Counted from the first letter of the stretch, positions 44,942 through 51,108 are shown. The stretch: 64,000 nt of DNA from Micromonospora pisi (GCF_003633685.1 NZ_RBKT01000001.1:8122001-8186000), one strand, 5' to 3'. The notes: generated from the sequence alone by a model not told the origin. Translations and numbers: made by a program.

Positions 44942-45015
44942 TGGAGACCGAGCAGGGATTCGAACCCTGGTGTGCGGTGTTGCAGACCGCTCCCTAGCCG
45001 CTCGGGCACTCGATC
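44942..45015 (-). tRNA. tRNA-Cys(GCA)
   Basis: Acceptor GATCGAG/CTCGGTC, anticodon loop CTGCAAC, T-arm CAGGG TTCGAAT CCCTG; 3' CCA is encoded. Last tRNA of the array in the direction of transcription. Confidence 0.93.
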
Positions 45016-45027
45016 AAGATGGTGAAG

Positions 45028-45100
45028 TGCCCCCGAGAGGATTCGAACCTCCGACCCCCGGCTCCGGAAGCCGGTGCTCTATCCACTGAGCTACGAGGGC
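45028..45100 (-). tRNA. tRNA-Arg(CCG)
   Basis: Acceptor GCCCTCG/CGGGGGC, anticodon loop TTCCGGA with a 5-bp CCGGC/GCCGG stem, T-loop TTCGAAT. Discriminator A; no encoded CCA. Confidence 0.94.
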
Positions 45101-45221
45101 AGGACCGGCGTCAACGGCGAAGGGCCCACCCGAGGCAAGCGGGCGAGCCCTTCCGTGTCCGCATGACCAGACAACCCATGGAGGTGGGCAACTACGTCGG
45201 ATCGTAGCGGTACCGGTGTGC

Positions 45222-45306
45222 TGGTGCGCGTCCCTGGTGCCGACCCAGGTATGCCCGAAGGCGACGGAGTTACAGTCCGCTGGGCGTGCCGCCGCCCACG
45301 ACGCGC
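45222..45306 (-). tRNA. tRNA-Tyr(GTA), divergent T-loop
   Basis: Acceptor GCGCGTC/GACGCGC, anticodon loop CTGTAAC, long variable arm CGCCTTCGGGCATA, CCA encoded. The T-loop reads GTCGGCA instead of TTCGANN, so the TPsi54-A58 pair is lost; the other parts of the cloverleaf are sound. Confidence 0.8.
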
Positions 45307-45310
45307 AGAG

Positions 45311-45385
45311 GGTGACTGACGGGGTTTGAACCCGCGAACCTCCCGGACCACAACCGGGCGCTCTACCAACTGAGCTACAGCCACC
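45311..45385 (-). tRNA. tRNA-His(GTG)
   Basis: Acceptor GTGGCTG/CAGTCAC with an extra 5' G facing C73, the His identity pair. Anticodon loop TTGTGGT, stem CCCGG/CCGGG. No encoded CCA. Confidence 0.93.
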
Positions 45386-45398
45386 ATGATCACTTGCG

Positions 45399-45472
45399 TA
45401 CCCGCGCCTGGGATCGAACCAGGGGCCTCCGCCGTGTGAAAGCGGCGCTCATCCCAACTGAGCTACACGGGC
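45399..45472 (-). tRNA. tRNA-Val(CAC)
   Basis: Acceptor GCCCGTG/CGCGGGT, anticodon loop TTCACAC, T-arm CCTGG TTCGATC CCAGG. Positions 8-10 (TAG) also form the stop codon of the upstream protein gene. Confidence 0.93.
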
Positions 45473-46002
45473 ATCTCCGTCCGCCCCCGCCGCCAGTACG
45501 TCAGCGAGTTCGGGCACAACTGACAACCGCTCACCGGCGGCTCACCAGGCTTCGGGGCCCACGGCTTCCCCTCGCCGCAGCACATGCCGTCCTCGCGCGG
45601 CGCCGGGATGACCGGGGGAGCGGGCACCGCGGCCGGCGGGTCGACGGGCTGCGGGTTCCGGCCCCGTCGCCCCCACCAGTCACCGGTGTTCAGCTTGTGA
45701 GCGGGCGCCGGGTCGTAGTCGTCGGGCGACCAGCCGGGGCACATCGCGTCCAGGGCGGCGCGCAGCTCCCCTGCCGGTTCCACCCGCACGTCGAGCCGGT
45801 TGCCCTCGGTCCCGCTGTCCACGTACTCGCCGAGCTGCCACGTCGCGGCGGTTTGGGCGGCGGTCAGCGGGCCGGTGACCGCGAACTCCCGGCGCTCCCC
45901 GGTTCCCTGAGCGCCGGCCAGGTACAACAGGTGGACCACGGTTGACAGGCTCTCGACGCCGGGGACGGTGACGTACACGCGGGGCAGGGTCGGATCGGTC
46001 AT
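45463..46002 (-). CDS. Hypothetical protein ending inside tRNA-Val
   Basis: 179 residues from the ATG at 46002. The N-terminal part is beta-alpha (RVYVTVPGVESLSTVVHLLYLAG, FAVTGPLTAAQTAATWQLGEYVDS); then a proline-rich linker and a CCGEG...SGCQLC cysteine cluster. The stop TAG is bases 8-10 of the next tRNA gene. Unknown function. Confidence 0.72.
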   Translation of the reverse strand: MTDPTLPRVYVTVPGVESLSTVVHLLYLAGAQGTGERREFAVTGPLTAAQTAATWQLGEYVDSGTEGNRLDVRVEPAGELRAALDAMCPGWSPDDYDPAPAHKLNTGDWWGRRGRNPQPVDPPAAVPAPPVIPAPREDGMCCGEGKPWAPKPGEPPVSGCQLCPNSLTYWRRGRTEMPV

Positions 46003-46027
46003 CCCAGCAGTCTGCACCAGCACGCGG

Positions 46028-46444
46028 CTACAGCTCGTTGCGGCGCTCCAACTCGCGTATCGCGTGACGGTCACCACGGCTCGCCGCAGTTCGGTACCAG
46101 TTCAGCGCCGCAACGCTGTCGCCCAGTTCCTCGCACAGCACGGCGGCGTTCCACGCAGCTTCAGCGTCCCCAGCTTCGGCGGCTTGCGCGAACCACGGCA
46201 GCGCCTCCGGCTTGCGGTTCGCGTCGCCGTCGAGCAGCAGACCGAGGTTGTTCGCGGCGTCGGAGTCCCCAGCCTCAGCCGCCGCCCGGTACCACCGCTC
46301 AGCACCCTCACGGTCGCCTGCCCGGTCCAGAGAGAGCCCCAGGTTGAACTGTTCGACGGTGTCCCCGGCGACCGCACCGGCCTGGTGCCGCCGCCCGAGC
46401 AGGCGATGCACGGGGGATAACACGCGGGTCAGCAGGTCCGTCAT
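46028..46444 (-). CDS. Sel1-like/TPR repeat protein
   Basis: 138 residues from the ATG at 46444. At least three Sel1-type repeats: FNLGLSLDRAGDREGAERWYRAAAEAGDSDA, ANNLGLLLDGDANRKPEALPWFAQAAEAGDAEA and AWNAAVLCEELGDSVAALNWYRTAASRGDRHA. A protein-interaction scaffold. Divergent from the HTH gene at 46577. Confidence 0.85.
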   Translation of the reverse strand: MTDLLTRVLSPVHRLLGRRHQAGAVAGDTVEQFNLGLSLDRAGDREGAERWYRAAAEAGDSDAANNLGLLLDGDANRKPEALPWFAQAAEAGDAEAAWNAAVLCEELGDSVAALNWYRTAASRGDRHAIRELERRNEL

Positions 46445-46576
46445 GCCTACCACTGTCGCATACTGCCTGGCGGCAGGGCTTGAACAAGTGCGGGGACGCC
46501 ACGGGGGCGCCGGCAGTTCGGCGCCGGCCCGGCGAGGGCTACTGCACGTCGGTATGGGAGCGTGCATGATGGGCCG

Positions 46577-47311
46577 GTGGTAGAGAACCCAACTCCCCGC
46601 CGCCGGGTGGCGACCGAGTTGAAACGGCTCCGGGAGACGATCGGCGTACTCGGCGACGATGTTGCCGCCGCCCTCGGTTGGTCGCAGTCGAAGGTGTCGC
46701 GCGTCGAGACCGCCCGGATCGGGATCAACCTCCGGGACCTCGCCACGCTGCTGCACTACTACGGCGCCCCGTTGGAGGTTCACGCCGAACTGATGGCCGC
46801 GACCGCCGACGCCGAGGGCGTCCCCGGGGCGTGGATCGTGCAGGCCAGCGGGCCACGTCATCCCCGAGCCGGGACCCAACCGATCGGATCCCGCGCCACC
46901 TCTGTCCGCCAGTACAGCCCGCTCACCATCCCCGGCCAGTTGCAGCCCGCCGCTGACCCCAGCTCGCCGAGCTACACGCTCCTGCTGGACGCACGCGTGT
47001 TCCTCTCGTGGCCAGGTGACGTGAGCCGCCGGCAGGTCCACGCCCTCCGGGACCGCGCACAGAAGCCCGGGATCGTCGTCAAGGTGATTCCCCTCGGGGT
47101 CGAGCAGGCAGTTACCGCGGCAACGCCGTTCACGATCTACGAGTTCCCTGCCGCCCCGACCGTTGTCCACGTAGCGACTCAAACGGCGGACCTCTACCTG
47201 TCGGCGGCTACCGACGTCCGTACCTATGGGGATGTCTTCGATCGACTCGTGGCCGACGCGCTTGACATCTCGGCTCCGGTGCAGGGATTCGAACCCCGAT
47301 TAGGCGGTTAA
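46577..47311 (+). CDS. XRE-family regulator with DUF5753-like sensor domain
   Basis: About 244 residues (GTG at 46577; GTG at 46562 also possible). N-terminal HTH: RRRVATELKRLRETIGVLGDDVAAALGWSQSKVSRVETARIGINLRDLATLLHYY; the C-terminal part fits DUF5753 (VRQYSPLTIPGQLQP, PGIVVKVIPLGVEQAV). Such regulators usually have a DUF397 partner, absent here. Its last 38 nt are antisense to tRNA-Asn. Confidence 0.85.
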   Translation: MVENPTPRRRVATELKRLRETIGVLGDDVAAALGWSQSKVSRVETARIGINLRDLATLLHYYGAPLEVHAELMAATADAEGVPGAWIVQASGPRHPRAGTQPIGSRATSVRQYSPLTIPGQLQPAADPSSPSYTLLLDARVFLSWPGDVSRRQVHALRDRAQKPGIVVKVIPLGVEQAVTAATPFTIYEFPAAPTVVHVATQTADLYLSAATDVRTYGDVFDRLVADALDISAPVQGFEPRLGG

Positions 47312-47344
47312 CAGCCGCCCGTCCTGCCGTTGAACGACACCGGA
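47274..47344 (-). tRNA. tRNA-Asn(GTT)
   Basis: Acceptor TCCGGTG/CACCGGA, anticodon loop CTGTTAA with GGCGG/CCGCC stem, discriminator G. No encoded CCA. One base from the next tRNA. Confidence 0.94.
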
Positions 47345-47345
47345 A

Positions 47346-47422
47346 TGGTAGCGCCGACGGGATTCGAACCCGCGAACTCCGGGTTGAAAGCCCGGCGACT
47401 TTAGCCGCTTGTCTACGACGCC
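47346..47422 (-). tRNA. tRNA-Glu(TTC)
   Basis: Acceptor GGCGTCG/CGGCGCT, anticodon loop CTTTCAA with CCGGG/CCCGG stem; 3' CCA encoded. The D-arm (GACAAGCGGCTAAAGTC) is enlarged and unlike chromosomal tRNA-Glu. Confidence 0.9.
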
Positions 47423-47427
47423 ATGCG

Positions 47428-47499
47428 TGCCCCGAGTTGGGTTCGAACCAACGGCCTCCGTCGCGTCAGGACGGCGCTCTCCCGCTGAGCTACCGGGAC
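47428..47499 (-). tRNA. tRNA-Val(GAC)
   Basis: Acceptor GTCCCGG/TCGGGGC, anticodon loop CTGACGC with CCGTC/GACGG stem. No CCA. Confidence 0.93.
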
Positions 47500-47530
47500 A
47501 TGACCTTGCGTTACTGCTACCGTCCCCATC

Positions 47531-47854
47531 GTGACCGACAGCGTGTCGACCAGCCGGGCCACCCTTGGAGACTTCCTGACCCGTGCCCGCGAGGCACGCG
47601 GCTTCACCCGGACGGACGTCGCCAGGCATATCGGCTGCACCCTGGGAAAGATCACGGGGATCGAACGGGGCGAGGTACGCACCTCAATCCCCGACCTGCG
47701 CGCCCTGCTGGAGATCTACCAGGTCACCGATCCGCAAACCGTGGCTGACCTGACGGAACTGGCTCGTGCTACCCGGCGACCGTCACCGCAGTTGGGGGTG
47801 CCGGTGCCGCCGAAACGTGGCACGAGCGAAGTTGGGGGCGGGACCCGGAGTTGA
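47531..47854 (+). CDS. Small XRE-family HTH protein
   Basis: 107 residues from a GTG. HTH core: LGDFLTRAREARGFTRTDVARHIGCTLGKITGIERGEVRTSIPDLRALLEIYQV. Rightward, convergent on tRNA-Met; its last 22 nt are antisense to that tRNA. Candidate local regulator. Confidence 0.82.
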   Translation: MTDSVSTSRATLGDFLTRAREARGFTRTDVARHIGCTLGKITGIERGEVRTSIPDLRALLEIYQVTDPQTVADLTELARATRRPSPQLGVPVPPKRGTSEVGGGTRS

Positions 47855-47907
47855 ACCGGGGGCCCGCGGCTTATGAGGCCGCCGCGCTACCACTGCGCCA
47901 TCCCGCA
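47833..47907 (-). tRNA. tRNA-Met(CAT), initiator-like
   Basis: Anticodon loop CTCATAA. Acceptor TGCGGGA/TCCCGCC leaves the first pair open (T1 facing C72), the feature that marks initiator tRNAs, and the T-loop TTCAACT resembles bacterial initiator TTCAAAT. The anticodon stem GCGGC/GCCGC lacks the three G-C pairs usual in initiators. CCA encoded. Confidence 0.85.
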
Positions 47908-47909
47908 AG

Positions 47910-47982
47910 TGCCCCTGTCCGGATTCGAACCGGAAACCCGCCGATTAAAAGTCGGCTGCTCTGGCCGTTGAGCTACAAGGGC
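47910..47982 (-). tRNA. tRNA-Lys(TTT)
   Basis: Acceptor GCCCTTG/CAGGGGC, anticodon loop CTTTTAA with GCCGA/TCGGC stem. Bases 8-10 (TAG) are the stop codon of the endonuclease gene upstream. Confidence 0.94.
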
Positions 47983-48521
47983 TTAGTGCGATCACGTTCT
48001 ACCGATACCCGCGCCGGGCGGGCGTTGCCATGCCGTGCCAGTTCGGCGTCTAGATCCGTAACTCGGAGCGCCCGGCGATCGACGTAATCATGGAGTAGTT
48101 CAAGGAACGACTTGAAGTCGTGGTTCGGCTGGGCCTCCAACCACCCCACGTTCGTGTTGCACTTCCGACAAAGAAGTGCTCGGACGCACCGGCCGCACGA
48201 TCGCTCGCCGGGGCAGCACCGATGATCGTGGTCGACTGCCATGCGAGTCTCGTCAAGACCCGTGAAGCACAGGGCACAGAGACCATCCTGGCTGTCCCAG
48301 AGTGCTTGCCAGTCTGCGGGCCGGAGTCGGTATAGGGTCCACATCCGGTTGACTACTCGCCGGTTCGCGTGCTTCTTCAGCCACTCGCTGACGTACGCGC
48401 TGTTGCACTTTCGGCAGTAGGTCTGCCGCTTATTCTTTGTGCTGATCGAGAAGTCGACTATAGGCAACGTCTGCTCGCAACGCGGGCAACGTTTCGGTGT
48501 GTCTACTATGGCTGCCGTCAC
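47973..48521 (-). CDS. Endonuclease VII-like HNH endonuclease
   Basis: 182 residues from a GTG. Zinc pair CPRCEQTLP...YCRKCNSAYVSEWLKKHANRR, then the recombination endonuclease VII core WQALWDSQDGLCALCFTGLDETRMAVDHDHRCCPGERSCGRCVRALLCRKCNTNVG. Probably a free-standing homing-type or structure-specific nuclease lodged in the tRNA array. The stop lies inside tRNA-Lys. Confidence 0.88.
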   Translation of the reverse strand: MTAAIVDTPKRCPRCEQTLPIVDFSISTKNKRQTYCRKCNSAYVSEWLKKHANRRVVNRMWTLYRLRPADWQALWDSQDGLCALCFTGLDETRMAVDHDHRCCPGERSCGRCVRALLCRKCNTNVGWLEAQPNHDFKSFLELLHDYVDRRALRVTDLDAELARHGNARPARVSVERDRTKPL

Positions 48522-48579
48522 CTTTTAATCATAGACCATTGGCTAAAGTCCGGAGCCCGGCCATCAGGCGCCGGCGGCA

Positions 48580-48655
48580 TGGTCCCCCGGGCAGGACTCG
48601 AACCTGCCACGCCCGCCTTAGGAGTGCGGCGCTCTGTCCTCTGAGCTACCGGGGG
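48580..48655 (-). tRNA. tRNA-Arg(CCT)
   Basis: Acceptor CCCCCGG/CCGGGGG, anticodon loop CTCCTAA, CCA encoded. The last anticodon-stem pair is A31-G39, a mismatch. Confidence 0.9.
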
Positions 48656-48658
48656 GAG

Positions 48659-48734
48659 TGGTACGCCGGGTGGGAGTCGAACCCACGGCCTACGGATTAA
48701 GAGTCCGCAGCTCTGGCCTCTGAGCTACCGGCGC
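48659..48734 (-). tRNA. tRNA-Lys(CTT)
   Basis: Acceptor GCGCCGG/CCGGCGT, anticodon loop CTCTTAA with GCGGA/TCCGT stem, CCA encoded. Confidence 0.94.
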
Positions 48735-48738
48735 ATAG

Positions 48739-48821
48739 AGGAAGGTGGAGGAGTCGAACCCCTGCCGTTGCCGACACCCCGGTTTTCAAGACCGGTCGCC
48801 CACCGCTGAGCGGCACCTTCC
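48739..48821 (-). tRNA. tRNA-Ser(TGA)
   Basis: Acceptor GGAAGGT/ACCTTCC, anticodon loop CTTGAAA, class II variable arm TGTCG GCAA CGGCA. The discriminator is T rather than the usual G, and the first T-stem pair is mismatched. Confidence 0.88.
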
Positions 48822-48825
48822 GAAG

Positions 48826-48899
48826 TCGGGTACGAGGGACTTGAACCCCCGGCCTCGCGGTCCCAAACCGCGCGCTCTTCCAAGCTGAGCTAGTACCCG
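48826..48899 (-). tRNA. tRNA-Pro(TGG)
   Basis: Acceptor CGGGTAC/GTACCCG, anticodon loop TTTGGGA with CGCGG/CCGCG stem, T-loop TTCAAGT. No CCA. Confidence 0.93.
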
Positions 48900-48900
48900 G

Positions 48901-48974
48901 TCGGGTTGACAGGATTTGAACCTGCGCCCTCGTCGTCCCGAACGACGCGCGCTACCAAACTGCGCTACAACCCG
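48901..48974 (-). tRNA. tRNA-Pro(CGG)
   Basis: Acceptor CGGGTTG/CAACCCG, anticodon loop TTCGGGA with CGTCG/CGACG stem. One base separates it from tRNA-Pro(TGG). Confidence 0.93.
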
Positions 48975-48978
48975 TAAG

Positions 48979-49052
48979 TCGGGATAGCCGGATTTGAACC
49001 GACGACCTCTGCACCCCCAGTGCAGCGCCCTACCAAGCTGGGCCATATCCCG
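48979..49052 (-). tRNA. tRNA-Pro(GGG)
   Basis: Acceptor CGGGATA/TATCCCG, anticodon loop CTGGGGG with CTGCA/TGCAG stem. Third adjacent Pro tRNA, probably from local duplication. Confidence 0.93.
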
Positions 49053-49057
49053 TTGCG

Positions 49058-49130
49058 TGCCCCTGAGACGAGTCGAACGTCCGACCTCCCGGTTCGTAGC
49101 CGGGCGCTCTATCCACTGAGCTACAGGGGC
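49058..49130 (-). tRNA. tRNA-Arg(ACG)
   Basis: Acceptor GCCCCTG/CAGGGGC, anticodon loop CTACGAA with CCCGG/CCGGG stem; A34 would need editing to inosine by host TadA. Confidence 0.94.
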
Positions 49131-49160
49131 ATGAGGTGGAATGCCAGCAGCGTCGTGTGC

Positions 49161-49249
49161 CATAATGCTGGCTCCCGGAGCCCTTGGGCTCCGGTCACGT
49201 GGGAACAGGGATCGCCCCTCCGCTTGTCATGTGCCCCGGAGGGGCTTTT
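49161..49249 (+). ncRNA. Candidate small RNA opposite to the tRNA array
   Basis: In the 136-bp gap between tRNA-Arg(ACG) and tRNA-Ile a -10-like CATAAT (49161-49166) is followed by a 9-bp hairpin (49175-49194). A second hairpin, GCCCCTCCG/CGGAGGGGC (49214-49222/49237-49245), ends in TTTT, a canonical rightward terminator. No ORF is convincing. The -35 is weak. Confidence 0.45.
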
Positions 49250-49266
49250 CTGTGCCCCAAGCCGCG

Positions 49267-49340
49267 TACCGTCGGCGAGAGTCGAACTCGCTGCCTCCGC
49301 TGTATCAGAGCGGCGCCCTTACCACCTGGGCCACGACGGC
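49267..49340 (-). tRNA. tRNA-Ile(GAT)
   Basis: Acceptor GCCGTCG/CGACGGT, anticodon loop CTGATAC with CCGCT/AGCGG stem. No CCA. Confidence 0.93.
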
Positions 49341-49344
49341 AAAG

Positions 49345-49429
49345 CGGAAGCGGAGGGATTTGAACCCCCGGTGGTTTCCCACTCCGCGCTAGCAACGCGG
49401 TGCAATAGGCCGGACTCTGCCACGCTTCC
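49345..49429 (-). tRNA. tRNA-Ser(GCT)
   Basis: Acceptor GGAAGCG/CGCTTCC, anticodon loop TTGCTAG, long variable arm GTGGGAAACCAC, discriminator G. Confidence 0.93.
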
Positions 49430-49434
49430 ATGCG

Positions 49435-49509
49435 CGCCTCGTACGGGATTTGAACCCGTGACCTCCGCCGTGACAGGGCGGCGTCCACTCCTGACTGGAC
49501 CAACGAGAC
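49435..49509 (-). tRNA. tRNA-Asp(GTC)
   Basis: Acceptor GTCTCGT/ACGAGGC, anticodon loop CTGTCAC with CCGCC/GGCGG stem, discriminator G. A 125-bp spacer with no recognisable feature follows to the right. Confidence 0.93.
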
Positions 49510-49634
49510 TTGACACCAGGGCGAGAGGCGCTGTCCTGCGCCGCCCGTACGGTGGGCCATGACCCCACGCGGCGACGTGTCGTGCGTGACCCTGGTGGAC
49601 TGTACCGACGTTGCCATGGCGTCGGCCTTGGTCG

Positions 49635-49707
49635 TGGACCCGATCGGTTTCGAACCGACTGCCTCCGATTTGCAAGAGCGGCGCTCTACCAAATGAGCTA
49701 CGAGCCC
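49635..49707 (-). tRNA. tRNA-Ala(TGC)
   Basis: Acceptor GGGCTCG/CGGGTCC, anticodon loop CTTGCAA. Anticodon stem CCGCT/ATCGG has a C30-T40 mismatch. The G3-U70 pair that marks Ala is present. Confidence 0.92.
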
Positions 49708-49721
49708 AAACTGTTGCTGCG

Positions 49722-49796
49722 TACCCGGGGCGGGACTCGAACCCGCACAACTCCGCAGTCTGAGTGCGGCGACTTTGCCAATTTGCCCACCCGGGC
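49722..49796 (-). tRNA. tRNA-Leu(CAG), short variable arm
   Basis: Acceptor GCCCGGG/CCCGGGT, anticodon loop CTCAGAC with CCGCA/TGCGG stem. The variable region is only AGTTGT, whereas Leu tRNAs are normally class II. Confidence 0.9.
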
Positions 49797-49809
49797 AGGT
49801 GGTGCTGCG

Positions 49810-49882
49810 TACCGACGCCCGGTCTCGAACCGGGTACCTCCTGGTTATGGACCAGGCGCTCTACCTGCTGAGCTACGTCGGC
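49810..49882 (-). tRNA. tRNA with CAT anticodon (Met or Ile2), C33
   Basis: Acceptor GCCGACG/CGTCGGT, anticodon stem CCTGG/CCAGG, loop TCCATAA, so position 33 is C instead of the near-universal U. Elongator Met is most likely; Ile via lysidine is possible. Confidence 0.88.
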
Positions 49883-49883
49883 A

Positions 49884-49960
49884 TGGAGCCGGTGACAGGA
49901 ATCGAACCCGCGTCCTGCCGCTTACAAGGCGGCTGCTCGACCAACGTGAGCTACACCGAC
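49884..49960 (-). tRNA. tRNA-Thr(TGT)
   Basis: Acceptor GTCGGTG/CACCGGC, anticodon loop CTTGTAA with GCCGC/GCGGC stem, discriminator T, CCA encoded. One base from the previous tRNA. Confidence 0.93.
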
Positions 49961-49965
49961 GTGCG

Positions 49966-50038
49966 TGCCCTCGGTGCGATTCGAACGCACCCTGGACGGC
50001 CCCTCAGACCGCTGCCTCTACCGCTGGGCTACGAGGGC
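49966..50038 (-). tRNA. tRNA-Leu(GAG), short variable arm
   Basis: Acceptor GCCCTCG/CGAGGGC, anticodon loop CTGAGGG, stem GCGGT/GCCGT with G-U closures. Variable loop CCAGG only, again a class I body with a Leu anticodon. Confidence 0.89.
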
Positions 50039-50044
50039 ATTGCG

Positions 50045-50115
50045 CTCCCGGACAAGGATTCGAACCTCAGTTCCCTGATCCAGAATCAGGTGTCCTGCCG
50101 CTAGACGATCCGGGA
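50045..50115 (-). tRNA. tRNA-Gln(CTG)
   Basis: Acceptor TCCCGGA/TCCGGGA, anticodon loop TTCTGGA with CCTGA/TCAGG stem, discriminator G. Confidence 0.93.
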
Positions 50116-50152
50116 AGGGGCCGGCGGGGCTGCGGGATCCCGCCGGCCGGTA

Positions 50153-50596
50153 TCAGCGCTGAGCGAGCGTCGCCCAGGTCGGGGACGCAGGCTGGACCCG
50201 CAGCATCATCCCCGCCTCGGCGGGGGTCCGGTCGCCCTTGCGCTGGTTGCAGTCGTAGCAGCTCGCCACGGTGTTCTTCCACGTGTTCCGGCCGCCCCGG
50301 GAGCGGGGGAGGATGTGGTCGACGGTGGTGGCCGCGGCCGGGCAGTACCCGCACCGGTGGCCGTCGCGGTTGAGGACACCGCGTTTCGACCAGGCGGGGC
50401 CGGCGGTGTACCGCCACTTGGTGACCACGTACCGGACCAGGCGGAGCACCTTCGGCATCGGGAAGACACCGATCAGCCGGTCCGGCTCGGCTTCGTGGAT
50501 CTCGGCGACCTGGCGCAGCAGCATCCGGATCGCGTGTTTGACCGGGACCCGGTGTAGCGGGCCGAGGTCGGCGTTGAGGATCAGTACGGCGTCCAC
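50153..50596 (-). CDS. HNH endonuclease
   Basis: 147 residues from a GTG with SD AAAGGAGGG. The start (AVLILNADLGPLHRVPVKHAIRMLL) and HNH core (RDGHRCGYCPAAATTVDHILPRSRGGRNTWKNTVASCYDCNQRKGDRTPAEAGM) match actinobacterial and phage HNH proteins. Zinc Cys pairs CGYC and CYDC are intact. Second endonuclease in the tRNA array. Confidence 0.92.
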   Translation of the reverse strand: MDAVLILNADLGPLHRVPVKHAIRMLLRQVAEIHEAEPDRLIGVFPMPKVLRLVRYVVTKWRYTAGPAWSKRGVLNRDGHRCGYCPAAATTVDHILPRSRGGRNTWKNTVASCYDCNQRKGDRTPAEAGMMLRVQPASPTWATLAQR

Positions 50597-50656
50597 CAGG
50601 TCCCTCCTTTCGGTTCTGGTTGGTTGGACAGATTGACAGATGATCCGTCAATCAAG

Positions 50657-50727
50657 AGCGGCTGCGGGGAATCGAACCCCGGTATCCACCATGGCAAGGT
50701 GGCGCTCTGCCGTTGAGCTACAGCCGC
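50657..50727 (-). tRNA. tRNA-Gly(GCC)
   Basis: Acceptor GCGGCTG/CAGCCGC, anticodon loop TTGCCAT with CCACC/GGTGG stem, discriminator T, T-loop TTCGATT. Confidence 0.94.
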
Positions 50728-50729
50728 AG

Positions 50730-50799
50730 AGCCTTCGACGGGCCTCGAACCCGTAACTCCCGTCGTACCAGGACGGGGCCCGACCGGTCGGGCGAAGGC
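50730..50799 (-). tRNA. tRNA-Thr(GGT)
   Basis: Acceptor GCCTTCG/CGAAGGC, anticodon loop CTGGTAC with CCGTC/GACGG stem. Discriminator T; two bases from tRNA-Gly. Confidence 0.92.
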
Positions 50800-50800
50800 G

Positions 50801-50877
50801 TGGTGTCCTGGGCGAGAGTCGAACTCGCACTGTGCGCGTTTTGAAGGCGCTGCCTCCTGCCGTTGGGCTACCAGGAC
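50801..50877 (-). tRNA. tRNA-Leu(CAA), short variable arm
   Basis: Acceptor GTCCTGG/CCAGGAC, anticodon loop TTCAAAA, CCA encoded. C31-C39 mismatch in the anticodon stem; variable loop ACAGT only. Confidence 0.88.
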
Positions 50878-50913
50878 CCAACTCGGGGAGTTAAGTAGAA
50901 GTTCCATGCTTTC

Positions 50914-51030
50914 GGTTGACCTTGGGGGGTCCGCCTAGCGTGCTTGGATCACGAAATCGGTTCATGATCCGGAAACATGAGGTCAACCTGAACGGCCACT
51001 CGGGTCAGGATCAGTAAGGACCATTGATCC
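50914..51030. promoter_or_regulatory. Inverted repeats upstream of lsr2
   Basis: The 230-bp gap before lsr2 holds a 9-bp inverted pair GGTTGACCT (50914-50922)/AGGTCAACC (50980-50988). It also has two GGATCA/TGATCC pairs (50946/50965 and 51008/51025). They may be operators for lsr2. A clear -10 box is not visible. Confidence 0.45.
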
Positions 51031-51108
51031 ACCCCACACGAGGCGCCTATGTTGGGCCACCTCAGCGGTTTGACCAGCTCAACCCGCCCGACCTGGGGGA
51101 AGGTCACC

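Noticed and set aside
45101-45221. AAGGGC...GCCCTT inverted repeat between tRNA-Arg(CCG) and tRNA-Tyr as a terminator.
   Set aside because: The stem is short and interrupted and has no T tract; array transcription would be blocked.
49510-49634. A further tRNA or small gene in the 125-bp gap between tRNA-Asp and tRNA-Ala.
   Set aside because: No T-arm or anticodon arm could be folded and no start with a ribosome site is convincing.
48600-50100. Several long open frames on both strands within the tRNA array.
   Set aside because: They read across consecutive tRNA genes and merely reflect the GC-rich, stop-poor tRNA sequence.
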